A stretch of DNA of 64,000 bases from Planococcaceae bacterium Storch 2/2-2 (GTDB taxonomy: Bacteria; Bacillota; Bacilli; Bacillales_A; Planococcaceae): positions 62,001 through 126,000 of the forward strand of contig WOYE01000002.1 of NCBI GenBank assembly GCA_009740415.1. Direction: 5' to 3'. The notes under the pieces are model-generated. The model was not told where the DNA came from and did not search any database. It worked only from the letters and a program-made list of their open reading frames with translations. Positions 36,061-44,891 of this stretch are shown piece by piece. The position numbers were made by a program, and so were the translations under genes. Positions within the stretch are counted from its first letter, which is position 1. Each line of letters begins with the position of its first letter.

Positions 36061-36202
36061 AAATACAGTGTAATATAACAGCGAATCGTTTGTCAACACT
36101 TTTTATGAAAAATTCGTTACGATACGAGAGAAGGAAAAAATAAAAGATGAGAAAACGTGTCAATGGCGCGCCCTAAGTGCCTTGACGAAAAGGAGAAGGA
36201 AT

Positions 36203-37195
36203 ATGTATTTTATCGATAATAAAGGGATTACCGACCCGAGAATGAACTTAGCGATTGAAGAATATGCGGTGAAAACGATGGATGTCGACAAAGATTCGTA
36301 CTTGCTGTTCTACGTCAACGAACCGTCGATCATCATCGGAAAAAACCAAAATACGATTGAAGAAATTAATACGTCATACGTCGAGGATCACGGCATTCAC
36401 GTCGTTCGACGCATTTCAGGTGGTGGAGCCGTCTACCACGATCACGGAAACTTGAACTTCAGCTTCATCACGAAAGACGACGGTGACTCATTCCGGAACT
36501 TTGCGAAATTTACTGAGCCCGTCATTGAAGCGCTCGCTCAATTAGGAGTGAAAGCGGAGTTGCTCGGCCGAAATGACATTTTAGTCGACGGGAAGAAAAT
36601 TTCAGGCAATGCACAGTTTGCGACGAAAGGCCGGATGTTTAGCCACGGGACGCTCATGTTCGATACAGAAATCGATACCGTCGTCAAAGCGCTCCGCGTG
36701 AAAAAAGATAAAATTGAATCGAAAGGGATCAAATCGATCCGTAGCCGCGTAGCGAACATTTCGGATTATTTAGAAGAGCCGATGACGATCGACGCGTTTA
36801 AACGGGAAATTTTAAAATCGGTATTCGGTGGAGAAGAGAACATTCAATACGTCGAATGGACGGAAGACGATTGGGACAACATTCGACAACTGTCAGAAGA
36901 GAAGTATCAACAGTGGGAGTGGAACTACGGACGTTCACCGAAATTTAACGTTCAACATTCCGAACGTTTCCCTGTCGGCGGAATCGACGTCCGTTTACAA
37001 GTGAACAAAGGGCGGATGGAAGACGTCCATATTTACGGAGACTTTTTCGGTGTCGGTGAAGTCGCTCAAATTGAAGAAGCACTCACCGGTGAACTGTACA
37101 ATCGTGAATCGATCGCGGCCGCACTCGAATCGATCGACGTTGAAAAAGTGCTCGGTGGCATTACGCGTGATCAATTAATCAATGTCATGTATTAA
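36203..37195 (+). CDS. lplJ: Lipoate-protein ligase LplJ
   Basis: LplJ activates lipoate with ATP and attaches it to lipoyl domains of 2-oxoacid dehydrogenases and GcvH. The 330-residue protein has MNLAIEEYAV, VVRRISGGGAVYHDHGNLNFSF, and GRNDILVDGKKISGNAQ with the catalytic lysine, plus the C-terminal accessory domain. AAGGAGAAGGA lies directly before the ATG at 36203; an upstream in-frame TTG is not used. It neighbours yhfH genes as in Bacillus. Confidence 0.95.
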   Translation: MYFIDNKGITDPRMNLAIEEYAVKTMDVDKDSYLLFYVNEPSIIIGKNQNTIEEINTSYVEDHGIHVVRRISGGGAVYHDHGNLNFSFITKDDGDSFRNFAKFTEPVIEALAQLGVKAELLGRNDILVDGKKISGNAQFATKGRMFSHGTLMFDTEIDTVVKALRVKKDKIESKGIKSIRSRVANISDYLEEPMTIDAFKREILKSVFGGEENIQYVEWTEDDWDNIRQLSEEKYQQWEWNYGRSPKFNVQHSERFPVGGIDVRLQVNKGRMEDVHIYGDFFGVGEVAQIEEALTGELYNRESIAAALESIDVEKVLGGITRDQLINVMY

Positions 37196-37201
37196 CTACG
37201 A

Positions 37202-37228
37202 GAAACGAGGAATTGGAGTTCCTCGTTT
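37202..37228 (+). terminator. Hairpin after lplJ
   Basis: GAAACGAGGAA and TTCCTCGTTTC form an 11-bp stem after the lplJ stop, followed by CTTATT rather than a clean T-run. It is probably a weak terminator. Confidence 0.6.
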
Positions 37229-37252
37229 CCTTATTGAAAAGGAGGGAGCCGA

Positions 37253-37954
37253 TTGAATCACCGCATTTTAATCGTAGAAGATGATGAAAAAATTGCACGT
37301 TTGCTCGCTCAAACGTTAGAAAAGTATCAATACGAAGTCGCACTCATTACCGATTTCGATGCGATCGTCGAAGAGAGCAATGCATTCGACCCGCATCTCA
37401 TTTTACTCGACATTAACTTACCGTCGTACGATGGCTATTACTGGTGTCGACAATTAAGACAGCATACGACGTGTCCAATCTTGTTCATTTCCGCTCGTTC
37501 CGGTGAAATGGACCAAGTGTTTGCGCTCGAAAATGGAGGAGACGACTTCATTACGAAGCCGTTCCATTACGAAATTGTGCTCGCTAAAATTCGGAGTCAT
37601 TTGCGCCGCTCGTTCGGCGAATACGCTCCGCAAAGCGGTGAACGGACGATCGAACGAGGGACGTTGACGTTGTTCGTCGAACGGATGGAGTTGCACAAAG
37701 GGGAGGAAGTCATTCCGCTTCAGAAAAAAGAATGTTCGATTTTAGAGTTGTTGCTCGACGAAGAGCCGAAAGTCGTATCGCGGGAGCGGTTATTGGAAGA
37801 GCTATGGGACGACCAGTCGTTCGTCGATGAAAATACGTTGAACGTGAACGTCGCCCGCGTACGAAAAAAGTTAGATGAATACGGTGTGACGTCACATATT
37901 GAAACGGTTCGTGGCGCCGGATACCGTTTCATGTTGAGCGATGATGAGCGATGA
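37253..37954 (+). CDS. BceR-type response regulator (OmpR family)
   Basis: The 233-residue protein has a receiver domain with Asp53 in LILLDINLPSYDGYYWCRQLR, the wording typical of BceR/LiaR-like peptide-resistance regulators, and a winged-helix DNA-binding domain (about 135-230; VSRERLLEELWDDQSFVDENTLNVNVARVRKKL). It would be phosphorylated by the kinase that follows and switch on the transporter. The start is TTG with AAAAGGAGGG upstream. Its stop overlaps the kinase start by 4 bases. Confidence 0.92.
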   Translation: MNHRILIVEDDEKIARLLAQTLEKYQYEVALITDFDAIVEESNAFDPHLILLDINLPSYDGYYWCRQLRQHTTCPILFISARSGEMDQVFALENGGDDFITKPFHYEIVLAKIRSHLRRSFGEYAPQSGERTIERGTLTLFVERMELHKGEEVIPLQKKECSILELLLDEEPKVVSRERLLEELWDDQSFVDENTLNVNVARVRKKLDEYGVTSHIETVRGAGYRFMLSDDER

Positions 37955-39003
37955 AAGCGATCCGATTGTTCGTGAAAGAACACGTCGCTTTATTTCTCTT
38001 TCAACTTTTTTTAATCGCATTTATTTTATTACTGTATTGGTTGGACGGTTTTCGTAATTACGGGACGGCGATTTATGCGCTCATTTTAGGGATCGTGTTC
38101 ACTTGTTTATATTTGCTCGGAAAGTTTATTTTACGTCGAACGTATTATACGAAAATTGTTAAAGAACCGGTCGTTATGGAAGATTTGCTCATACGCCATT
38201 CGACGACGCCGGAACATATTCGTTCGACGCGGTACATGCGAGAAGCGTACCGTCTGTACCAAAGTGAAGTGCAACAGTTGTATGCGGCTCAACACCGACA
38301 ACTCCATTTCATTAACCAGTGGGTCCACCAGATGAAAACCCCGCTGTCGGTCATGTCGCTCTTATTGCAAGAAGAAGGAGCGGTCGACCGGACGAGTGTG
38401 CAAGAAGAGCTCGACAAAATGCAACGCGGGCTCGAAGCCGTTCTCGTCAACGCCCGTCTTGAGACATTCGAAGAAGATATGCGGATTGAACGGCTTCACT
38501 TGAAAACGTTCGTTCAATCGATCGTGACCGAACATAAACGGTTGTTCATTACGAACCGCGTCTTCCCGACGATCGACATTGCGGACGATTTGTACGTATC
38601 GACCGATCGCAAATGGATGAAAATCGTCATCGCGCAATTCATTACGAACGCGGTGAAATATACGTTCGAAGAAGGAAAGAAAGTTCATTTCATCGCGGAG
38701 CCGCTCGATAAAAGTGTGCAACTTCGTATCGTCGACGAAGGAGTCGGCATTCCGGCATCGGACCTCGAACGGGTGACGAAACCGTTTTTCACAGGAGAAA
38801 ACGGTCGGCTCACTGGCGAGTCGACGGGGATGGGGCTTTATATCGCTTCTGAAGTGTGCGAGCGACTCGGGCATACGTTGTTGCTGTCATCAGAAGTAGG
38901 AAAAGGAACGACGATTACGGTGACGTTCCAAGATGAGAAAGGAGGCGACTCGTATGAACGATCGACCGATTATCGAATTGACGAACATCACGAAAATTTA
39001 TGA
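37951..39003 (+). CDS. BceS-type intramembrane-sensing histidine kinase
   Basis: The 350-residue protein has two N-terminal membrane helices (about 12-30 and 38-60) with only a few residues between them, so it has no outside sensor domain. His126 lies in NQWVHQMKTPLSV, and an ATPase domain follows (QFITNAVKYTF, DEGVGIPASDL, STGMGLYIASEV). Kinases of this type sense drug load through the partner ABC transporter rather than the peptide itself. The gene overlaps the following ABC gene by 50 bases. Confidence 0.92.
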   Translation: MKAIRLFVKEHVALFLFQLFLIAFILLLYWLDGFRNYGTAIYALILGIVFTCLYLLGKFILRRTYYTKIVKEPVVMEDLLIRHSTTPEHIRSTRYMREAYRLYQSEVQQLYAAQHRQLHFINQWVHQMKTPLSVMSLLLQEEGAVDRTSVQEELDKMQRGLEAVLVNARLETFEEDMRIERLHLKTFVQSIVTEHKRLFITNRVFPTIDIADDLYVSTDRKWMKIVIAQFITNAVKYTFEEGKKVHFIAEPLDKSVQLRIVDEGVGIPASDLERVTKPFFTGENGRLTGESTGMGLYIASEVCERLGHTLLLSSEVGKGTTITVTFQDEKGGDSYERSTDYRIDEHHENL

Positions 39004-39727
39004 AAGTAAAGTGATGCACCGCGCCTTGACGCAACTTGATTTTTCAGCGAAAGAAGGAGAGTTCGTCGCCATTATGGGACCGAGTGGGAGCGGGAAGACG
39101 ACGCTTCTCAACATCATTTCAACGGTTGACATGCCGACATCCGGCAGCGTCGTCATTAACGGTGTCGAGCCGGAAACGTTGTCGGACGATGACCTCGCTA
39201 AATTCCGACGCCAACATTTCGGCTTCGTCTTCCAAGAAATTAATTTGCTTCAAATGTTAACGGTGGAAGAAAACATCGTCTTACCGCTGACGTTAGAAGG
39301 AGCGCCTGTTCACGAAATGCAAGCGCGCGTTCAAAAAGTAGCGGAAGCGTTGTCGATCGACGACATTTTAAACCGTCGTCCGAACGAGTTATCGGGCGGA
39401 CAAGCGCAACGAACGGCGATCGCGCGTGCGCTCATTCACCAACCGAAACTTATTTTAGCGGACGAACCGACAGGAAATCTCGACTCGAAATCAGCGCGTG
39501 ACGTGTTGGAATTGTTGACGACGATTAACGAACGGGAAGGAACGACGATGGTCATGGTGACGCACGACCCGATCGCTGCGAGTTATTGCGACCGCGTCCT
39601 CTTCATTAAAGATGGAGAATTTTTCAACGAACTGTACCGTGACGAACACCGTCAAACGTTTTTCCAACGTATTTTGAACGTTCTGTCCCTATTAGGAGGA
39701 AATGTGCATGATTTGCGTCATATGTAG
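38954..39727 (+). CDS. BceA-type ABC transporter ATPase
   Basis: The 257-residue ATPase has Walker A GPSGSGKTT, the Q-loop in FVFQEINLL, signature LSGGQAQR and Walker B LILADEPTGNLD. It belongs to the MacB/BceA group that powers permeases with FtsX-like folds. The start at 38954 is preferred because AAAGGAGGCG lies upstream, deep inside the end of the kinase gene. It pairs with the permease gene 12 bases downstream to form a peptide-antibiotic detoxification pump. Confidence 0.93.
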   Translation: MNDRPIIELTNITKIYESKVMHRALTQLDFSAKEGEFVAIMGPSGSGKTTLLNIISTVDMPTSGSVVINGVEPETLSDDDLAKFRRQHFGFVFQEINLLQMLTVEENIVLPLTLEGAPVHEMQARVQKVAEALSIDDILNRRPNELSGGQAQRTAIARALIHQPKLILADEPTGNLDSKSARDVLELLTTINEREGTTMVMVTHDPIAASYCDRVLFIKDGEFFNELYRDEHRQTFFQRILNVLSLLGGNVHDLRHM

Positions 39728-39739
39728 AGGAGGGATTCG

Positions 39740-41662
39740 ATGACGTTTCGACAATTTGCGTACAACAACGTCGTACGTAACCGGCGCGTCTACGCGGCCT
39801 TTTTCATGGCGAGTGTGTTTTCCGTCGCCGTGTTCTTTCTTTATTCGATGTTGTTATTTCATCCGTCGATCGAAGACCGATTTTTACAAGAAATTGCGTT
39901 CGTCGGGATGGGATTTGCGGAAGTGACGCTTTACGTGTTCACGCTGTTTTTCTTATTTTATTCGATGCGTGCCTTTTTACAAGCACGTTCGAAAGAGTTC
40001 GGTATTTTAATTCATTTAGGAATGGCGAAGCGCCAACTGCAGCGGCTCATCTTTTTAGAGACGATGCTCATCGGTGCGGCGGCCATCGGTGTCGGAACGT
40101 TTTTCGGATTTTTATTTTCGAAGTTTTTCTTCATGATCGTCCGAGAAATCGTCCGCTTGCCTGCACTGCCGCTCTACATCGCGTGGGAGCCGTTCGCATT
40201 AACGGTCGGAGCGTTTTTAAGTTTGTTCATCATCATCGCATTGATCGCGCCGATTTTCATTCGGACGGACGAAGTGAATACGCTCATCCACGAAGATGCG
40301 GACTCGGAACATACCGATGACTTCTCGCCGGTTCGCGGGTACCTCGGGCTCTTTTTACTCATCGGGTCGTACGTGTTCGCAGCGACGACGAAAGATTCAG
40401 CGGTCATCGGGCTCATTATCGTTTTGCCACCGATCGCTTTACTAGCGACGTATTTATTTTTCACCGATACGTTACCGCTTGCGCTTCAATGGATTCGGAA
40501 GCATAAATGGATTTATTGGCGACGGCTTAACTTATTATCAGTGACTGAAGGAATCGTTCGGTTGAAAGAAAACGCACGTATGTTTTTCCTCGTGACGATC
40601 GTTTCAACGGTCGCTTTCATGTCGGTCGGTGTGCTCGCTTCGCTCACGTCGTTCGCTTCGCAATACCGAGAAGTGAACCCGCTCGGCATGACGTACAAAA
40701 GCGCACCGGGCAACCCGGATGAAGCGAGACATATTAACGGCCTCATCGCGGAGCTCGGTAAAGAAGAAATCGATTACGATCTTGTCCGTTTCACGGTGAT
40801 GGAACAACAGTCGTCGACGACGGCTCACCGCGTGACGATTTTAAAAGCGAGTGATATGAATGAATTGGCGATGAGTTTCAACGCTTCAGAAGTCGCCTTG
40901 AGCGAAGGGGAGGCCGTTTTTTTACCCGCTTCTCAAGCGGCGGCACGCAAGTTAAAAAATACGGTCGTTCAAACGGTGTTGGAACCGAGTGACGTGCCAG
41001 TCATCATACGAGGCGCGTATATGGAAAACTTATTCCCAGCCGGGGCGCACGGAACGAATGCGATCATTTTGAACGACATCGACTTTGAAAAAATCGTCCA
41101 ACGTCCGAATGCGAAAGAAGCGTTCGCTTATACGTATTACGCCTTTTACGTGAGCGAATGGCAAGCGACGAAAGAAGTCGGACGCTCTATTGAACGCGAC
41201 TTAATGCCGCTCAGTGTCAGCTCTTCGTTCCGATACGATAACCCAGGCGCGAGCTATTCGATTTTACGAATGACGTTTTCCCTTCTGTTATTCATCGGTT
41301 TACTACTCGCGGGCGTTTTATTTTTAGCAGCCGGCAGTTTCATTTACTTCCGCTTGTATACGTCGCTCGACCGAGGCCGTGCTGAATACGACGTGTTACG
41401 TCGACTCGGTGTGACGAACAAAGAGTTCAAAAAAATTGTGAACCGTCAACTCATGCCGCAATTTTTCTTCCCATGGGGTGTGGCATTGCTTCATAGTGCG
41501 TTCGCATTCATGTCGCTTCAAGTCATTTGGGGGGCGCTTGCTGAAATATCGATACGAAAAGAAATGTTGCTCGTTCTCGGTGGCTTCACGTTGCTTCAAC
41601 TCGTTTACTTTTACCTCATTCGATGGCGCTATTTGGCACACGTTCGTGCACCGCTTTCGTAA
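39740..41662 (+). CDS. BceB-type ABC transporter permease
   Basis: The 640-residue membrane protein has the ten-helix BceB layout. An N-terminal helix and an FtsX-like block (about 50-290) are followed by a large extracellular domain of roughly 210 residues between helices 7 and 8 (about 305-515), and a C-terminal FtsX block (about 515-635). The outer domain is thought to recognise lipid-cycle targeting peptides such as bacitracin or lantibiotics. The final substrate cannot be told from sequence. It closes a four-gene RR-HK-ATPase-permease operon. Confidence 0.92.
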   Translation: MTFRQFAYNNVVRNRRVYAAFFMASVFSVAVFFLYSMLLFHPSIEDRFLQEIAFVGMGFAEVTLYVFTLFFLFYSMRAFLQARSKEFGILIHLGMAKRQLQRLIFLETMLIGAAAIGVGTFFGFLFSKFFFMIVREIVRLPALPLYIAWEPFALTVGAFLSLFIIIALIAPIFIRTDEVNTLIHEDADSEHTDDFSPVRGYLGLFLLIGSYVFAATTKDSAVIGLIIVLPPIALLATYLFFTDTLPLALQWIRKHKWIYWRRLNLLSVTEGIVRLKENARMFFLVTIVSTVAFMSVGVLASLTSFASQYREVNPLGMTYKSAPGNPDEARHINGLIAELGKEEIDYDLVRFTVMEQQSSTTAHRVTILKASDMNELAMSFNASEVALSEGEAVFLPASQAAARKLKNTVVQTVLEPSDVPVIIRGAYMENLFPAGAHGTNAIILNDIDFEKIVQRPNAKEAFAYTYYAFYVSEWQATKEVGRSIERDLMPLSVSSSFRYDNPGASYSILRMTFSLLLFIGLLLAGVLFLAAGSFIYFRLYTSLDRGRAEYDVLRRLGVTNKEFKKIVNRQLMPQFFFPWGVALLHSAFAFMSLQVIWGALAEISIRKEMLLVLGGFTLLQLVYFYLIRWRYLAHVRAPLS

Positions 41663-41817
41663 AAAAGGAACGGAATGGAAGAAACGGTGTGCAATTCGGT
41701 CGCATGAACGTTATAATGGATAGTTAACAACACCGAATGAGAATATCGCCACATCTTTCGTCGTTCCACAAGTTTCTTGACTGAAGCGATTGAAAAAATG
41801 TTTTAAATAGTGAGATA

Positions 41818-41838
41818 ATTGTTATATAATGTAACAAT
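41818..41838. promoter_or_regulatory. Dyad overlapping the -10 region upstream of aspA
   Basis: ATTGTTA (41818-41824) and TAACAAT (41832-41838) are exact inverse halves that enclose TATAAT (41825-41830). A protein bound here would cover the -10 element, so this is a good repressor operator candidate. The -35 region is poor. Confidence 0.5.
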
Positions 41839-41886
41839 CGAACGAAATGTACGATGTGAGTTTATACAAAGGGTAAGGTGACGAGA

Positions 41887-43317
41887 ATGGATAACAATGA
41901 ACAGTACCGAATTGAAAGAGACTTTTTAGGGGAAAAGCACGTTCCAATCGATGCGTACTACGGCGTCCAGACGATGCGTGCAGCAGAAAACTTCCCGATT
42001 ACCGGCTATCCGAACAACCCAGCGCTCATTACAGCGTTAGCGATCGTCAAAAAATCAGCGGCGGAAGCGAATGCGAACGTAGGGTATTTAGATCCGAAGT
42101 TAGCGCGTCCGATCATCCATGCGGCAGAAGAAATTATCGAAGGCCAGTGGCACGATCAATTCATCGTCGATCCGATCCAAGGGGGAGCGGGGACGTCGAT
42201 GAATATGAACGCGAACGAAGTGATCGCGAACCGTGCACTCGAAATGATCGGCGAAGCGAAAGGTTCATACGACATCATTAGTCCGAATACGCACGTGAAC
42301 ATGTCGCAATCGACGAACGACGCGTTCCCGACAGCGATTCATATCGCGACATTGATGACGGTCGATCCTTTATTAGCGACGATGGAACGTCTTCACGAAA
42401 CGTTTATGAAAAAAGCGCGCGAATTCGATTCGTTTTTAAAAATGGGTCGTACGCATTTACAAGACGCGGTACCGCTTCGTCTCGGTCAAGAGTTTGAAGC
42501 GTACGGACGCGTTTTATCACGCGACATTGCACGCATCCGTGCGAGCCGTGAATATTTGTACGAAGTGAACATGGGAGCGACAGCGGTCGGAACAGGCTTG
42601 AACGCTGATCCGAACTACATTCAGTTCGTCGTTCAACGATTGAGCAAAAATAGCGGCCTTCCGTTACGCGGAGCGGAGCATCTCGTCGATGCGACACAAA
42701 ATACCGACCCGTACGTGCAAGTGTCGTCTGCGTTGAAAGGCTGTATGGTCAACATGTCGAAAATTGCGAACGACCTTCGCTTAATGGCATCAGGTCCACG
42801 TACAGGACTTGCAGAAATTACGTTGCCGGCTCGTCAACCGGGGTCATCGATCATGCCAGGGAAAGTGAACCCGGTCATGGCAGAAGTGATGAACCAAGTG
42901 GCGTTTCAAGTGATCGGAAACGACCATACGGTGACGATGGCGTCGGAAGCGGGCCAGTTCGAATTGAACGTTATGGAGCCAGTACTCGTCTTCAACTTGT
43001 TGCAGTCGGTGACGATTATGGACAACGTATTCAACGTATTCAACCATTACTGTTTATCAGGCATCGTCGCGAACGAAGAGACGATGAAACATTACGTCGA
43101 AACGAGTGTCGGCATCATTACGGCAGTGAACCCGCACATCGGATACGAAACGGCATCGCAAATTGCGAAAGAAGCGCTTGAAACGGGACGACCGGTGCGA
43201 GAGCTTTGCCTCGAAAAAGGTGTGTTAACGGAAGAAGAGCTCGACATCATTCTTCACCCAGAAGAGATGACCGAGCCTGGCATTTCAGGAAAACAATTGC
43301 TCGACGCTAAAAAATAA
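41887..43317 (+). CDS. aspA: Aspartate ammonia-lyase (aspartase)
   Basis: Aspartase splits aspartate into fumarate and ammonia. The 476-residue protein belongs to the fumarase/aspartase superfamily: YGVQTMRAAENFPITG near the N-terminus, the NTHVNMSQSTNDAFPTA block, and the flexible catalytic loop GSSIMPGKVNPVMAE. It is closer to aspartase than to fumarase C in length and in the N-terminal EHDFLGEK-like start. The ATG at 41887 has AAGGTGA upstream. It stands as a single gene with its own terminator. No asparaginase gene is adjacent. Confidence 0.92.
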   Translation: MDNNEQYRIERDFLGEKHVPIDAYYGVQTMRAAENFPITGYPNNPALITALAIVKKSAAEANANVGYLDPKLARPIIHAAEEIIEGQWHDQFIVDPIQGGAGTSMNMNANEVIANRALEMIGEAKGSYDIISPNTHVNMSQSTNDAFPTAIHIATLMTVDPLLATMERLHETFMKKAREFDSFLKMGRTHLQDAVPLRLGQEFEAYGRVLSRDIARIRASREYLYEVNMGATAVGTGLNADPNYIQFVVQRLSKNSGLPLRGAEHLVDATQNTDPYVQVSSALKGCMVNMSKIANDLRLMASGPRTGLAEITLPARQPGSSIMPGKVNPVMAEVMNQVAFQVIGNDHTVTMASEAGQFELNVMEPVLVFNLLQSVTIMDNVFNVFNHYCLSGIVANEETMKHYVETSVGIITAVNPHIGYETASQIAKEALETGRPVRELCLEKGVLTEEELDIILHPEEMTEPGISGKQLLDAKK

Positions 43318-43324
43318 CGATTCA

Positions 43325-43360
43325 ACCGTTTCTGTTCTTCGGAGCAGAAACGGTTTTTTA
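43325..43360 (+). terminator. Terminator of aspA
   Basis: AACCGTTTCTG and CAGAAACGGTT form a strong stem around TTCTTCGGAG and are followed by T6. Confidence 0.93.
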
Positions 43361-43364
43361 GTGG

Positions 43365-43440
43365 CTCTATACTATATGTGGGGGTTTTCGTACCATTCCT
43401 TCAGATCGGCAAGCGTGCCACGGGAGACCTTTTTTTCGCT
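43365..43440 (+). repeat. Dispersed terminator-associated repeat, copy 3 (left part only)
   Basis: CTCTATACTATATGTGGGGGTTTTCGTACCATTCCTTC continues directly from the aspA terminator and closely matches the first 40 bases of the 45.4-kb copy. The copy fades after CAAGCGTGCCACGGGAGAC. Confidence 0.6.
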
Positions 43441-43587
43441 ATCTATCGAAGAGGTATTTTTTCGTGAAGATCGACTCGACCGGTTATGAAAAGTAGACTG
43501 CGTAAAAATGTAAGAAAAATGGCAGAAGTTGGTCGTTTTATGATATACTGTCATTAGGAAAAAAGACTCAATGATAGGAGGAGTCAA

Positions 43588-43872
43588 ATGGTACGAAATA
43601 TTATGGAATTAATTATTACTTCGGTGTACGAACAGCACGAAAACGAGCTCGATATGAAATGCACGTGCGAGCAATGTCGAAACGACGTCCTCGCGCTCGC
43701 ACTCAATCGAACGAAACCGCGTTACATTACGAACGAAGCGCACGGTCCGTACGTTCGGGCGACGATTGAGAGCGATACGCAAGAGTTGATCCATTTGTTG
43801 GCGACGGTGACGCAAGCGGCTTCGTTCGTTTCCGACAACCCACAATGTACAAAACGACCACCGAAACGATGA
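43588..43872 (+). CDS. comFB: Late competence protein ComFB
   Basis: The 94-residue protein has the ComFB pattern: MELIITSVYEQHENELDMKCTCEQCRNDVLALALNRTKPRYI, with the three cysteines of the C-x-C-x2-C zinc site, a central strand region, and a final cysteine in NPQCTK. ComFB family members have been reported to bind cyclic dinucleotides, but their role in DNA uptake is not clear. In Bacillus the gene lies between comFA and comFC; here it is more than 5 kb upstream of them. AGGAGG precedes the ATG. It has its own terminator. Confidence 0.88.
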   Translation: MVRNIMELIITSVYEQHENELDMKCTCEQCRNDVLALALNRTKPRYITNEAHGPYVRATIESDTQELIHLLATVTQAASFVSDNPQCTKRPPKR

Positions 43873-43903
43873 ACGAGCGACTCGCCGAAGTGTCGCTCGT
43901 TTT
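43872..43903 (+). terminator. Terminator of comFB
   Basis: AACGAGCGAC and GTCGCTCGTT pair around a short loop and are followed by TTT. Confidence 0.8.
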
Positions 43904-43912
43904 CACGTACGA

Positions 43913-43942
43913 AAAAACAGCGCCTCGATGCGAAGCGCTGTT
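43913..43942 (-). terminator. Terminator of the divergent flagellin gene
   Basis: On the minus strand AACAGCGC pairs with GCGCTGTT and is followed by TTTTT, just after the stop codon. Confidence 0.88.
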
Positions 43943-43944
43943 CG

Positions 43945-44784
43945 TTACGGTTGAAACAGTTGAAGAATTTCTTTTAAATTCGTATTCACTTGACGGATGA
44001 GCAGTTGATCGCCTTGTTGACGAATGTCGCTTTGGACGAAATGCATCATCTCTTTCGACACCGAAACGTCTTCGAGTTGGGAAAGGGCGCGTGTTAAGTT
44101 GCTTTCGTACATCGCCGCATTCGCCATATGACTTTCAATCGCTTGCATTTTGGAACCGATCTCTGTCATATGTTTCGAAATCGCTGCCGTCGCATCGTCG
44201 ATGTTTTGAATGAACGCTTCCGCATGTTCCCGTGTCGCAATTAATTCATCCCGTTTCGGCGCGTTCGGTCCCGTTTTAATGAGTCCGAGCTTTTCAGCGG
44301 TCACTTCGATCAAATTAATTTCGATTTTTTGGTTCGCATTCGAACCGATTTGGATGACGAGTGGAATCGCTTCGCCTAAAATAGCACGTGTGTTGAATTC
44401 TAAGTTTTGTGCCGTTTCATCGATCGAGTCGAGAATGTTCGTCAACTCACCTTGTGCGATCGCACGGTCTTCGTCGGTTAACGTATCCGTCGCTGCGAGA
44501 ATCGCCAGTTCGCGTGCGCGGTCGGTTAATCCGCTAATGTTGTTCATCCCTTCGTTCATCGTCTCGAGCGCTGATAAGCCGTCGTTCATATTATGTTGCG
44601 CACGAGCGAGGCCGCGAATTTGGGCGCGCATCTTTTCAGAAATCGTCACGCCCGACGCGTTGTCGCTTCCTTTCGGCATCTCTTTTCCCGTCGTCAACTT
44701 ACCGAGCGATTTTTCAATGCTCATTTCATTCTTTTGTGTCCGGTTCGCTGTGAACGCAATTTGTGCGTTGCTATGTACCCTCAT
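43945..44784 (-). CDS. Divergent flagellin paralogue
   Basis: The 279-residue protein has the conserved D0/D1 ends of flagellin: NRTQKNEMSIEKSLGKLTTGKEMPKGSDNASGVTISEKMRAQIRGL at the N-terminus, and NLTRALSQLEDVSVSKEMMHFVQSDIRQQGDQ at the C-terminus, with a small central part. It differs strongly from Hag1 and Hag2, including the terminus (EILQLFQP instead of GVLQLLR). The ATG at 44784 has AAGGTGG 8 bases upstream. A SigD-type promoter lies just upstream. It faces a FliS-like gene. It could be a minor filament subunit or a specialised flagellin with its own chaperone. Confidence 0.87.
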   Translation of the reverse strand: MRVHSNAQIAFTANRTQKNEMSIEKSLGKLTTGKEMPKGSDNASGVTISEKMRAQIRGLARAQHNMNDGLSALETMNEGMNNISGLTDRARELAILAATDTLTDEDRAIAQGELTNILDSIDETAQNLEFNTRAILGEAIPLVIQIGSNANQKIEINLIEVTAEKLGLIKTGPNAPKRDELIATREHAEAFIQNIDDATAAISKHMTEIGSKMQAIESHMANAAMYESNLTRALSQLEDVSVSKEMMHFVQSDIRQQGDQLLIRQVNTNLKEILQLFQP

Positions 44785-44824
44785 GTAATCCACCACCTTT
44801 TAAAAATAGGACTTACCAACTGTA

Positions 44825-44850
44825 TTATCGGTTATACTTAGTACAATTGA
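44825..44850 (-). promoter_or_regulatory. SigD-type promoter for the divergent flagellin
   Basis: On the minus strand TCAA, a 14-base spacer and ACCGATAA match the layout found upstream of hag2 (TCAA-N14-ACCGATAA) and, with TAAA, hag1. The start codon is about 40 bases downstream. Confidence 0.7.
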
Positions 44851-44858
44851 AATGAAAA

Positions 44859-44874
44859 TGTTCAAAAAAGAACA
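44859..44874. promoter_or_regulatory. Dyad before the fliS-like gene
   Basis: TGTTC-AAAAAA-GAACA is a perfect 16-bp dyad lying 18 bases before the fliS-like start codon and next to the SigD-type promoter of the opposite gene. It might be an operator serving the divergent pair. Confidence 0.35.
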
Positions 44875-44891
44875 AAAAAGGGGGAATTTCA

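Noticed and set aside
41887-43317. Fumarase C
   Set aside because: The N-terminal DFLGEKHVPIDAYYGVQT start and overall pattern fit aspartase better, although the two share the catalytic loop.
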